Shown: piece after piece, positions 35,665 through 43,242 of the stretch
Position numbering within the stretch: position 1 is the first letter of the stretch
Layout: each line of letters starts with the position of its first letter
NCBI RefSeq assembly: GCF_031954525.1
Contig: NZ_CP134868.1
Location: 62,001-126,000 of the forward strand
Direction: 5' to 3'
DNA: 64,000 nt
DNA from: Dyella sp. BiH032
GTDB lineage: Bacteria > Pseudomonadota > Gammaproteobacteria > Xanthomonadales > Rhodanobacteraceae
Program-made: the position numbers and the translations under genes
Notes under the pieces: generated by a model
The model's database searches: none
What the model was told of the DNA's origin: nothing
What the model saw: only the letters and a program-made list of their open reading frames with translations

Positions 35665-36075
35665 TCAGCGGGAGTCAGGGGTGATGTATCGGGAAAGAGG
35701 GGCGTAGGTGCGCTCGAACGACTCGTCCTGCGTGGCCATGACGGCCTGCGTAGGGAGCCCGACTGTCGCGCCTAGGGCCTGGAGGTAGCGATCGGTCTCA
35801 ACGAGCCGGCTGGCTGTTTCCGGCGCTCGTTCAAGGAAGCCAGCGCCGAACCGCCCCAAGTCTCGGGCGATGTGGCGCGTGTGCGCGATATGGCGGGCTA
35901 CGCCACCGTCGCAGGCGAGCGCAGCCTTGATCTCCCGTAGATACCGATGGGAGACGACCAACTGGGTGCGATACGACGTGATCACTTCGTCTCGTCGACG
36001 GAGGCCTCTGCGCGCAATCGCAAGGGTGCTGGCCAGCGCGGCGAAGAGGGTGGCGGCAACGACTTCCATCATCAT
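35665..36075 (-). CDS. Small hypothetical membrane-anchored protein
   Basis: 136 residues starting MMMEVVAATLFAALAST, a single N-terminal membrane helix with Arg after it (RRGLRRRDE). The rest is a soluble, mostly helical domain (SRLVETDRYLQALGATVGL). GGAAGGGA lies upstream. No family is recognised. It lies between the 173-residue protein and the UvrD-like helicase, all on the minus strand, so it may belong to their operon. Confidence 0.55.
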   Translation of the reverse strand: MMMEVVAATLFAALASTLAIARRGLRRRDEVITSYRTQLVVSHRYLREIKAALACDGGVARHIAHTRHIARDLGRFGAGFLERAPETASRLVETDRYLQALGATVGLPTQAVMATQDESFERTYAPLSRYITPDSR

Positions 36076-36105
36076 GTGATCCCTTCCTCCCTGACTTTCA
36101 GCGGT

Positions 36106-37842
36106 TCACTTGAGTCCGGCCTCGGAGATGAACCTCGTGGGCGGGGCCTTCTCGTCCACAACGTACGAGATGGTCAGGTTGAGTTTGGCGCGGGTCATGC
36201 CGACGTAAAAAAGACGCCGCTCCTCCTCGATCGGGCTGTTCGTGGATGGGATGACACCCTCCTCGCACCCCATGATCCAGACGTTGGGGAACTCCAGTCC
36301 CTTTGAGGAGTGGAAGGTCAACAGGCGCGCCGCACCGCCTTCCTCTCGCTCCTCCTGCAGGACGGCCCGAACTCGTTGGATCAGCGGCCCCCGCAGTCGA
36401 CTCAGGGCCGCCGCGCACGAGTCCAGACGCGACTCATCCTTCGCGACCTCATCGGCTCGCCGTTCCTTGTCGTAGAGCTTGATGTTGGTCTTGATGTAGT
36501 TGGCGATGCCGTGAAGCGCGAGATTGATCTCGGTGCCGGCGATCATTCCGGACCACTGGCGCATGAGAATCCGTAAGCGCTCAATAGGCTCCTTGGTAGA
36601 GCCTTTCTTTGCGCCGTGGATGAAGCGATGGACTGCGCCTGGTTGCCGGCTCTGACATTCCTCGTGCAGCGCTTCAAGCTGCGATTCGCCGACACCGGCG
36701 CGCACGAGCACCTGGTCGAGGTCCGCCATATTGCCGGTGGTCAGCCCTCCACAGATGGCCAGGTAGACCGACGGGCCTCGCAGCTCCCAGAACTTAGTGC
36801 CGCCCGAACGGATGGTTGGAACGCGCCCTGCGATGTACTGCTCAAGGGCCTCGAGCTGCGCGTTCGTCCGTGCGAGCACAGCCCAGTCGCCAGGCGAACC
36901 TGAAGAAGCGATAGCAGTCGCAATGGCCAGCCACTCTTCTTCCTTATCGGCGCAGGGCTTGACCGCCGTGGACCCGCGCGTCGTGTTTGCGGTCGTCAGG
37001 GACTTCACGACGCGCTCTTCGTTGTGCGCGATCAGCAGGGATGCGGGCTCCATGATCTCCCGGGCGCAACGGTACGTCGTGTCCAGACTGACGTGAGGGG
37101 CGTCCGTCAGCCGACGGAAGTCCTCAAACCCAACGAAACCCATCGCGTGACGCCATTCATAGATCGACTGGTCGTCGTCGCCAACGACGGTGACCTTTGT
37201 CCCCAGCAGATTGACGTGCTCGGCGATCCATGCCAGCTGAACCTTGTCGGTGTCCTGGAACTCGTCGACCAGCATGAACGGCGTTCTGAATGGAGCAACG
37301 GTTCCGTCGCGCATTCCTCGTACGGCTTTGAGCAGCAGGTCCGCGAAGTCCGACGACCCGGTTTGTTCGAGAAGCTCCTCATATCGAAGGAACATGTCGA
37401 ACTTGGGGTTACTGCGGCGGTCCGGCAGGTGCGGATCCACGGTGGCCTTCATCGCCTCGACAAAGGCCCTGGCGTCCTCGAACGAGATTCCTGCGTCGGC
37501 ATCGATCGTGTCGCGATAGGCACGGCGCAGGAGGTCGTTCTGCCGCATCGCGTTGATGAGTTGCACGCGCTTGCGCGCGTTCTGCAGCTGCTTCTTGGCC
37601 AGTGCGTGGAATGTCCCAGTCATCAGCCGGTTGCGCGCATTGGGAGCCTGCTGCCGGATGCGATGTTCCAGCTCCTGAGCGGACTCGGACGTGAAGGTAA
37701 CGGCCAGCACTTTGTTTGCCGGTGGTTCCAGCAAAAAAGCTGCCCGGTGTTCGAGCAGCTTTGTCTTCCCGGAGCCGGGGCATGCTGTCACCAGACAGTG
37801 CCCCGGCATCCGAACGGCTTGGAGCTGGGCTGGATTAAGCAT
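36106..37842 (-). CDS. UvrD/Rep-type superfamily 1 helicase
   Basis: 578 residues, shorter than chromosomal UvrD (about 720). Motifs in order: Walker A TACPGSGKTKLLEHRAAFL (about 18-36), Walker B MLVDEFQDTD (about 192), GDDDQSIYEWRHA (motif III, about 220), LLTFHSSKGLEFPNVW (motif V region) and RRLFYVGMTRAKLNL (motif VI). It is a 3'-5' DNA translocase likely used in replication or recombination of the element. Its ATG overlaps the upstream gene stop by one base. A second UvrD-like helicase sits at 58341. Confidence 0.9.
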   Translation of the reverse strand: MLNPAQLQAVRMPGHCLVTACPGSGKTKLLEHRAAFLLEPPANKVLAVTFTSESAQELEHRIRQQAPNARNRLMTGTFHALAKKQLQNARKRVQLINAMRQNDLLRRAYRDTIDADAGISFEDARAFVEAMKATVDPHLPDRRSNPKFDMFLRYEELLEQTGSSDFADLLLKAVRGMRDGTVAPFRTPFMLVDEFQDTDKVQLAWIAEHVNLLGTKVTVVGDDDQSIYEWRHAMGFVGFEDFRRLTDAPHVSLDTTYRCAREIMEPASLLIAHNEERVVKSLTTANTTRGSTAVKPCADKEEEWLAIATAIASSGSPGDWAVLARTNAQLEALEQYIAGRVPTIRSGGTKFWELRGPSVYLAICGGLTTGNMADLDQVLVRAGVGESQLEALHEECQSRQPGAVHRFIHGAKKGSTKEPIERLRILMRQWSGMIAGTEINLALHGIANYIKTNIKLYDKERRADEVAKDESRLDSCAAALSRLRGPLIQRVRAVLQEEREEGGAARLLTFHSSKGLEFPNVWIMGCEEGVIPSTNSPIEEERRLFYVGMTRAKLNLTISYVVDEKAPPTRFISEAGLK

Positions 37843-38633
37843 CAGGCCTCAGCGCTGGCCGCCTGTCCGCGCTTCGTTGCCTTGGCCGACGCGACGCCAG
37901 CTGCAGCTTCCTTCGGTGCCGCGGTTACCACGTCACCGTCTGCCTGTCGCTGCCCAGTCACCTTCGCCTTTTCGCGCGCAATGCGGCTGGCATCGCGCAT
38001 CATGCGGTGCTCGCGGACCGCGTTCTTGGCGCGACGGCTCTCGACATAGATCCAGCGGGAGAACGAAACGAGCAGGTTCCGGTACTCCTGCATCTTCTGG
38101 GCGCGTACCTTCCGGTTGACGTGGCCTGCGTACCACAGCACGTCCATCTGCTGATTGAGCTGATCGTAGTTCTCGACCAGCGTGGCGAAGCGCTTTGCCT
38201 CGGGGGTGTACATCGCCACTTCGTGGATTTCCGGGTCACCGGAGTATCCAGTCGGGAGGTCCGCACCAATGCCGTCGATGATTGCCTTGCAGCGCGCGAT
38301 TTCGTCACCGAGCTGCTTCTCGATGGCTTCGAAGCGCTTGTTGATCTCCGCCTCGGCCGCGCTCACTGCGTCCACGTCGTCGGGAAGGGTGTGATAGAAG
38401 AAGTACAAAGACTGCTGAGCGCGCACCAACGCCATGTGATAGACGTACGAGGCCTTGTCGGTCTTCAGCGCGAGCTGATGAATCCAGTAGGGCGTCGAGT
38501 GGTCCGGGCGCCATTTCGCCTCTTCCTCGCGGCGCTTCTTCTTGTTCGCGTTTGCGGCCTGGCGGTCGACGTTGGGGCGGGGCGGGGCAGCGGGTGCTGC
38601 CGTTTCTTCTTGAATCTGGAGAACAGCGCTCAC
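37842..38633 (-). CDS. AcaB/ICE PFL_4669-like protein
   Basis: 263 residues from a GTG with AAGGAG nine bases upstream. The N-terminal 60 residues are low-complexity and basic (QAANANKKKRREEEAKWRP). The core reads WIHQLALKTDKASYVYHMAL...QQSLYFFYHTLPDDV, a helical middle and YTPEAKRFATLVENYDQLN. The order and spacing of these resemble the family of AcaB and the ICE protein PFL_4669 family, which includes a transcription regulator. The similarity is recalled by eye, not computed. It precedes the UvrD-like helicase in one operon (one-base overlap). Confidence 0.45.
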   Translation of the reverse strand: MSAVLQIQEETAAPAAPPRPNVDRQAANANKKKRREEEAKWRPDHSTPYWIHQLALKTDKASYVYHMALVRAQQSLYFFYHTLPDDVDAVSAAEAEINKRFEAIEKQLGDEIARCKAIIDGIGADLPTGYSGDPEIHEVAMYTPEAKRFATLVENYDQLNQQMDVLWYAGHVNRKVRAQKMQEYRNLLVSFSRWIYVESRRAKNAVREHRMMRDASRIAREKAKVTGQRQADGDVVTAAPKEAAAGVASAKATKRGQAASAEA

Positions 38634-38774
38634 GAGGGCACTCCTTGGCTATGGTGACCTCATTCTCAACAGCACCCTCTGCAACCGCCCTCGGAAACCC
38701 CGCCTTTAGCACCCCTTGTTTCCCGTCCAGGGCGGACAGGATGTCTCCCGCTCTTGAAGCCTCGTCGATGACGC

Positions 38775-38802
38775 TTGACAGCCCGCGGCGCGCGCGCATA
38801 AC
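38775..38802 (+). promoter_or_regulatory. Sigma70-type promoter of the leader-rich module
   Basis: Consensus -35 TTGACA (38775-38780), 16-base spacer, -10 TAACCT (38797-38802). Element C1 begins about 40 bases downstream. A homologous leader at 44.6 kb is also preceded by an exact TTGACA, which supports the call. Confidence 0.6.
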
Positions 38803-38842
38803 CTCACATCACCGCTTTTCGAGAGTCCCATGCTCTGCATGT

Positions 38843-38902
38843 GTGACTCGTTAGAGTGACGAGGCCCACTCCAACTGGCCGTTCCTGTTCCTAGAGACAG
38901 GT
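38843..38902 (+). ncRNA. Leader RNA element C, copy 1
   Basis: ACTC-gtta-GAGT hairpin, then GTGACGAGGCCC (38856-38867), GGCC/GGCC pairing and CCTGT...ACAGG. Copy 2 at 44641-44708 keeps GTGACGAGGCCC exactly and keeps every stem, but with different stem sequences (GAGTG/CACTC, TCTGTC/GACAGA). This compensatory change suggests a real RNA structure. Confidence 0.5.
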
Positions 38903-39383
38903 GTTTCAAAGGCGCTCAGCGCTACCCTCTCGATCCACTGGATCAATCCCTTGCGTCGCTTCGCATTGTCGCGTGACGACCCTGCAGCATTGCTGCCTTA
39001 AGCCCGGCCCTTTGCCGGCCATGCGTGTGCGAGCGTGCGCCCGTTCCCTCGGGAATGACGCTGCCCCCGACGCATGACATCGACCTACGCACCCCGGACA
39101 GCTCCGGCAAAGTGTTGCGTTCGTCTAGGTGACTTCTCCCGTTTGCGAGCCTGATGTGACCTCCGGTCGCCGGTCGCCCACGCGCGAGATTCACCTCCGC
39201 AGATTTTGTCTTCGGACAGCGCGCCTTCTTGGCGACGTCTGCGCAGATTCCTTTCCTCCTGGGGATGCTTCGCCATCCTCACGGATGACGCATGCATTCA
39301 CGGGAAGTTTTTTCCTTCCCGACGTGCCACGGGGAGTTGCCTTTTCTTCTACCCGCTCGGCACGGCGGGATTGGAATTTCCTC

Positions 39384-39689
39384 ATGCGTCGTAACAATCG
39401 CTCGGTTTGGGTCGCTGATACCAACGCTCATGGTCGTACTGCTGCAGGTTCCAGCCTCTGGACCAGCCCGGCTCTGTGGGTGTTCGTTGTCACTGTCCTG
39501 CTCGTCGTCGGCGCCGCGAAGGTGCTGATTCACTCGCATCACTCTGCCGAAACGGCTGCAACCAGGAATTGCAGTGCTTCGGGTCTTGTTGCCTACGCCT
39601 CTGGCCAGACCAACAAGATCGACGCAGTCGTCGAAGCGGCCGCTACCGGTAACGTCCCGGTGGAAGCTGCAACTTGCTCGAACGACTGA
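39384..39689 (+). CDS. Small single-pass membrane protein with structured leader
   Basis: 101 residues. The start MRRNNRSVWV is chosen because the leader hairpins end just before it; the frame is open further up but consists of leader. One membrane helix (LWVFVVTVLLVVGAAKVLI, about 32-50) follows an Arg/Asn-rich cytoplasmic end. A soluble C-terminal tail has two cysteines (NCSASG, ATCSND), possibly periplasmic. No family is recognised. The ribosome-binding site is weak (GGAA). Confidence 0.5.
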   Translation: MRRNNRSVWVADTNAHGRTAAGSSLWTSPALWVFVVTVLLVVGAAKVLIHSHHSAETAATRNCSASGLVAYASGQTNKIDAVVEAAATGNVPVEAATCSND

Positions 39690-39704
39690 TCTCGCAGTAA
39701 GCCC

Positions 39705-39817
39705 GCTCCGTGGCGAATGGATTCCATTCGCCCGGAGCTGTGCTCACCGGCACCTCCACGGTGACGACCAGGTTCCCACCAAAGCAGCTGCTCGCGGCTC
39801 CTTTGGTGGGGACCTGG
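39705..39817 (+). promoter_or_regulatory. Three consecutive long hairpins before the 58-residue gene
   Basis: Hairpin 1, 39705-39738: GCTCCG-t-GGCGAATGG pairs with CCATTCGCC-CGGAGC, 15 pairs with one bulge. Hairpin 2, 39745-39763: CACCG/CGGTG. Hairpin 3, 39768-39817: 17 consecutive pairs (one G-U) closing a 16-base loop, starting CCAGGTTCCCACC and ending GGTGGGGACCTGG. None has a T-tract, so these are not simple terminators. Confidence 0.65.
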
Positions 39818-39841
39818 CCCCGTTAACGATGGAGATTTCCA

Positions 39842-40018
39842 ATGATGGTCACTTTGCAGAATTCCCCGCGCCGTGAAGAGTTTGCTCGCCAAAGTGCTGA
39901 AGAGCTGATCCGCACTTCGGAGGAGAGCATTGAACCGGGCGTCGTGATGCGCTGGGCCCGCCACGCGGGATTCATGGATCACATCCGCGAACCCGCAGTG
40001 ATCGCGCCGGCCGCATGA
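39842..40018 (+). CDS. Small hypothetical protein (58 residues)
   Basis: ATGATG at 39842 gives MMVTLQNSPRREEFARQSAEE, ending VIAPAA. GGAG lies seven to ten bases upstream (GATGGAGATTTCCA). The protein is small, helical and charged, with a likely helix RREEFARQSAEELIRTSEE and a second around VVMRWARHAGFMDHI. No family is recognised. It follows the strongest hairpin leader of the window, so it may be a tightly regulated small protein. Confidence 0.5.
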   Translation: MMVTLQNSPRREEFARQSAEELIRTSEESIEPGVVMRWARHAGFMDHIREPAVIAPAA

Positions 40019-40043
40019 CGCAAGGCGCACCGCTTGACCCAAG

Positions 40044-40113
40044 CACCCGGTGGGACGCCACCGGGTGTTCTTCCTGGAGAGCCTGATCGGCAGGCTCTGT
40101 ACGAAGAACACCC
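40044..40113 (+). promoter_or_regulatory. Bistable (switch-like) leader RNA
   Basis: Structure 1: CACCCGGTGG (40044-40053) pairs with CCACCGGGTG (40058-40067), ten pairs and a four-base loop. Structure 2: GGGTGTTCTTC (40063-40073) pairs with GAAGAACACCC (40103-40113), 11 perfect pairs enclosing AGAGCCTG/CAGGCTCT (40078-40098). GGGTG is used in both, so they exclude each other. A palindrome GTGGCGATCGCCAC follows at 40136-40149. Confidence 0.6.
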
Positions 40114-40296
40114 ATGCATAAGTCGACAGGTTTTCGTGGCGATCGCCACCAAAAGGGTCAGAGGGAGCCTTCAATTCCCCCATCAACTTCTCTTCGCCAC
40201 CAGAGCTGTTCAACTGGGACGGAGCAGAGCCCAAGCCTGCCGATAAACCAAAATCAATCGACGGGTCACCATGGAACCATCTCGGAGCAAGACTCC

Positions 40297-40905
40297 ATGA
40301 GCGTGATTCAAGACACCAACATCCACACCGTTTCCGGCACCGTATGGGAGGACGCGCAGTACAAGGCATTCCCTGAAGGTTCGGCCACTCCAACCACCTA
40401 TCGCTTCAAGCTTCGCATTGGCAGTCGCAAGTTGTACCGCCGTGGTAACGATCTTCGCAGTCGCATGACCTGGTTCAACGTCAAGTTCGAGGTCCCGGCT
40501 GATGGCTTCCCCTACTACAGGGACAAGCTCAAGAAGGACGCACGCATCCTCGTGTCGGGCGAGCAACTCGTCGACGAAGACGATGGCCCCGCCGGACGCC
40601 GTTACTGGCACTTCATCCGCGCAACCACCATCAACGTGCTCGTAGAGGCGTCGGTGACCGCAGACGCAGCTCTCCAGGAACCGGCTCCGGAGGCCCAACA
40701 GCCTGTGCAGCAAGCTCCGGTGAAGACGGAACGTCAACAGCGCATGCCGCCCCCGCCACGCCAAAGTGCGCAGGGTCCGGAACAGCAGTTGAAGCCTTCC
40801 ACACCCTCGTTCGCTGACGCCAAAGACGATGCAGCGACAAAGAACCGTCAGAAGGACATGCCTGAAGACGCGTTCGAAACCCACTTTACCGCTCGCAACT
40901 GGTAA
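40297..40905 (+). CDS. SSB-like OB-fold single-strand DNA-binding protein
   Basis: 202 residues. The first 115 residues read like a divergent OB-fold: HTVSGTVWEDAQYKAF, TYRFKLRIGSRKLYRR, MTWFNVKFEV and DARILVSGEQLVDE, in the SSB strand order. A Gln/Pro-rich linker follows, ending in EDAFETHFTARNW, an acidic then aromatic end. It probably covers single-stranded DNA alongside the exonuclease at 42133. The ATG is preceded by GGAG-CAAGA-CTCC, a hairpin that would hide the ribosome-binding site. Confidence 0.6.
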   Translation: MSVIQDTNIHTVSGTVWEDAQYKAFPEGSATPTTYRFKLRIGSRKLYRRGNDLRSRMTWFNVKFEVPADGFPYYRDKLKKDARILVSGEQLVDEDDGPAGRRYWHFIRATTINVLVEASVTADAALQEPAPEAQQPVQQAPVKTERQQRMPPPPRQSAQGPEQQLKPSTPSFADAKDDAATKNRQKDMPEDAFETHFTARNW

Positions 40906-40943
40906 CTCACCTCTAATCCCCCGTCCGGGGCTTCTTGCATCAC

Positions 40944-40980
40944 GTCGGGACAGGACGCCGCGCCAATGGCCGGACCCGAC
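40944..40980 (+). promoter_or_regulatory. Leader hairpin abutting a TGAGGA ribosome-binding site
   Basis: GTCGGG (40944-40949) pairs with CCCGAC (40975-40980), with an inner GCC-AAT-GGC. The ribosome-binding site TGAGGAG starts at the next base. Two other genes (45242 and 46357) have nearly the same TGAGGA-N-GTACACC-like ending before the ATG. Confidence 0.45.
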
Positions 40981-40994
40981 TGAGGAGTACACCC

Positions 40995-42119
40995 ATGAAA
41001 ATTGCCTTTGGTCCCTTCAAGGACGTCGAACCCACTGCGGAAGAGCTTCGTCCGATGGTGGATCGTCTCGGTTGCCCCGTCGTTCGCGACGGTGTTCCCG
41101 TGCACATCTTCGGTGTTCACCACCGCACTCAGCGCTTTCTCGATGTGTTCAGCCCACTGAAGGGCTACGCACTGGAAGTGACCTCCGAGATGGGCAAGCT
41201 CGAACTGCCCGATCCGGATACCTTCGTGGACGATGGTAACGGCCGCCAGGTCATGGCCATCCAGCCGACGATCCTCTTCAAGGCGTTCCTCCGGGACCCC
41301 GAGCAGAGGCTCATCGCAAGCGCTGAGTTCCTGAAGATCATCAACTCGGCATCGTCCTTCTCCGAAGGTCACTCGCAGGTCCGTGGCAAGCTCTACGAGG
41401 CACTCGGTCTCCCGGGTTCCACGTCGGGTGAAGACGCCCCTCGCGGCGAGCAGAAGCAGGCACCGGCTCCGGTAGTCGGCAACGCTCACAGCAATGGAGT
41501 CTCCGCCATCTCCACGCCGTCCGACGGCACCCGCAACAAGCTGCCCGCCGAAGCCCAAGCTCTCATCGAGAAGGCCAAGCAGGCAGGCACGCAGACCGCC
41601 CCGGAGCAAGCGCAGAGTGACGCACCGGCAGCCATTGAATGCAACGAAGCGACAGGGGAGGGCAGCGACACCGCTGCACTTGATGTCCCCGAAGCCTCGA
41701 AGCCTGACGTGACTGCACCAACATCCTCGAAGCAGACCCGCACCAAGCCTGGCAAGGTAGCTTCGAAAGAAGCCGCACGGCCGGCTGCAACGGAAGGAAC
41801 AGACGAAGCGGTCGACCAACGCGCAAGCGCCACAGTCGAAACGCCCGCCACGTCGGAACCCGAAGTCGTTATCGCGGCCCCGTCGACACCCGTCCCGACC
41901 CAGTCGGTCGCCTCCGCCGCACCGATCGCCCTCCAGGGCGTCTCGACTGCACCGAAGGCCGCCAACGGTGAGGAGCTGAACCCGAACCTGCTCCGTCAGG
42001 CCATCAATCGCGCCCAGCACAAGGGCGTGGCTGTGCCGGAACAGTTCGACTCCGCTCTGCACCTTCGCACCTTCTACAAGGAGCTTTGCACCAACCCGTC
42101 GGCATCGGCCGCAGCCTAA
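40995..42119 (+). CDS. Hypothetical protein with long disordered Ala/Thr-rich middle
   Basis: 374 residues. The N-terminal 145 residues are folded and conserved-looking (PTAEELRPMVDRLGCPVV, then FSEGHSQVRGKLYEALGL). A disordered stretch of about 170 residues of Ala, Thr, Pro and Glu follows, then a short C-terminal folded end (NLLRQAINRAQHKGVAV). I recognise no family. It lies between the SSB-like protein and the PD-(D/E)XK exonuclease, so a role in DNA recombination is plausible from context only. GAGGAG is eight bases before the ATG. Confidence 0.6.
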   Translation: MKIAFGPFKDVEPTAEELRPMVDRLGCPVVRDGVPVHIFGVHHRTQRFLDVFSPLKGYALEVTSEMGKLELPDPDTFVDDGNGRQVMAIQPTILFKAFLRDPEQRLIASAEFLKIINSASSFSEGHSQVRGKLYEALGLPGSTSGEDAPRGEQKQAPAPVVGNAHSNGVSAISTPSDGTRNKLPAEAQALIEKAKQAGTQTAPEQAQSDAPAAIECNEATGEGSDTAALDVPEASKPDVTAPTSSKQTRTKPGKVASKEAARPAATEGTDEAVDQRASATVETPATSEPEVVIAAPSTPVPTQSVASAAPIALQGVSTAPKAANGEELNPNLLRQAINRAQHKGVAVPEQFDSALHLRTFYKELCTNPSASAAA

Positions 42120-42132
42120 CAAGGAGCCAACC

Positions 42133-43071
42133 ATGACTACCGCAGTCGTTTCACAAGCGTCGGTAGCATCGGCTCGGCCACCTGGTTCGGCTGAGTTCGA
42201 TGTCTACCTGTCCCACTCCTCATCGACCCTGATGGAGAAGTGCGGCGCCGCCTATGCGTACCGTTACCGTGACCGTCTCGAATCCGTGACGAGTTCCGTG
42301 AACCTTGGGTTCGGCTCCGCATTTGATCAGGCCGTTTCCGCCTTCGTCATCGCTGACCTCTACGGACTCTCCGTGGACGCCAATGCGATCTTCGTCAGCG
42401 CGTACAAGGAATGGGCGGCCACCCGCGTTGTCGACTTCAGCACACGCTGGAAGGGCCACGACGACATTCTCGCGACGGGGGAGCTTCTGCTCTCGCGTTT
42501 CGTCGAATGGTGGAAGGTCTCCGGGCTCGAGGTGATGGTCGACCTTCAGGGCATGCCACTTGTGCAACGTGAGTTGCGCGTGCGGCTTCCTCGGAATGTC
42601 GTCTACACCGCGATCCTCGATCTCGTTGTGATGACCCCCGACGGTGAAGTGGTGATCCTGGACGTAAAAACTCCGTCCCAGGACTCCACGGAGCTATTCG
42701 CCCTGAACTCTGGCCAGCTCACGGGTCAGCAGTTGGTTCTCGACGCCCACAAGGAATCCTTGGGGATTGCGAGCATCGACAAGGTCGGATTCCTCAATGC
42801 TGTGAAGCGGCCGGTGCCGCAGAAAAAGGACGCGGAAGGCCCGGTCGTCGCACCGATGCACCTCGTCCCGGCGCGTACGCCGGAGCAGGTGGAGGAGTAC
42901 ATCCAGTCGCGCCTGTGGATTGCAGACGACATCCGTCGAAAGCGATTCGCTCGCCGTAGCCTGGACTCCTACTGCACCCCTTGCACGACCATGTGCGATT
43001 TCCACCTGTGGTGTTCCAAGCAGATTCGCGATGGCCTGCACGTCCGGCCACCGCGTTCCCGCTCAACCTAA
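42133..43071 (+). CDS. PD-(D/E)XK exonuclease with probable Fe-S cluster (RecB/Cas4-like)
   Basis: 312 residues. Nuclease motifs: helix GSAFDQAVSAFV (about 57-68), ILDLVVMTPDGEVVILDVKT with Asp near 163 and DxK near 176 (Asp replacing the usual Glu), then a QxxxY-like motif (GQLTGQQLVLD). Cys37 in LMEKCGAAYAYRYRD and Cys281, Cys284, Cys288 and Cys294 near the C-terminus (CTPCTTMCDFHLWC) match the AddB/Cas4 pattern that holds a 4Fe-4S cluster. It probably resects DNA ends. An SSB-like gene lies two genes upstream, reminiscent of SXT ssb-bet-exo, though no annealase is seen. Confidence 0.78.
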   Translation: MTTAVVSQASVASARPPGSAEFDVYLSHSSSTLMEKCGAAYAYRYRDRLESVTSSVNLGFGSAFDQAVSAFVIADLYGLSVDANAIFVSAYKEWAATRVVDFSTRWKGHDDILATGELLLSRFVEWWKVSGLEVMVDLQGMPLVQRELRVRLPRNVVYTAILDLVVMTPDGEVVILDVKTPSQDSTELFALNSGQLTGQQLVLDAHKESLGIASIDKVGFLNAVKRPVPQKKDAEGPVVAPMHLVPARTPEQVEEYIQSRLWIADDIRRKRFARRSLDSYCTPCTTMCDFHLWCSKQIRDGLHVRPPRSRST

Positions 43072-43166
43072 AAGCCTGTATTTCTCGCCCATAAGGCTGG
43101 AAATACTTGCCGATAAATCTGGACACCCACTCCAACCACCCTACAACCAGTTGTATCGTTCCTTTC

Positions 43167-43190
43167 GCCACTCTTTTGAGTGGCCTTTTT
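43167..43190 (+). terminator. Intrinsic terminator between exonuclease and DUF1173-like genes
   Basis: GCCACTC (43167-43173), loop TTTT, GAGTGGC (43178-43184), then CTTTTT. A perfect seven-pair stem with a T-tract. It lies 53 bases before the next start codon and so could act as an attenuator for that gene. Confidence 0.85.
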
Positions 43191-43242
43191 CGAGGGCATG
43201 CTTGATGCGCGTCCTCGAACCAGGCCATTTGACGAGGTCTCC

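Larger units (their letters stand above)
38634..39383 (+). other. 750-base structured leader (L1) with promoter and RNA elements
   Basis: No ORF of quality is present. The region holds a promoter (38775-38802), element C1 (38843-38902) and a three-way junction (39198-39243). The junction outer stem CGCAGA/TCTGCG encloses TGTC-TTCG-GACA and a CGCC/GGCG hairpin. Two hairpins follow before the start at 39384: CGGGAAG/CTTCCCG (39301-39321) and GTGCC-A-CGGG...CCCG-CTC-GGCAC (39324-39363). Confidence 0.5.

Noticed and set aside
35277..35775. Plus-strand ORFs over the 35059 minus-strand gene
   Set aside because: No ribosome-binding site and antisense-like composition; the minus-strand gene has GGAGGT and a membrane helix.
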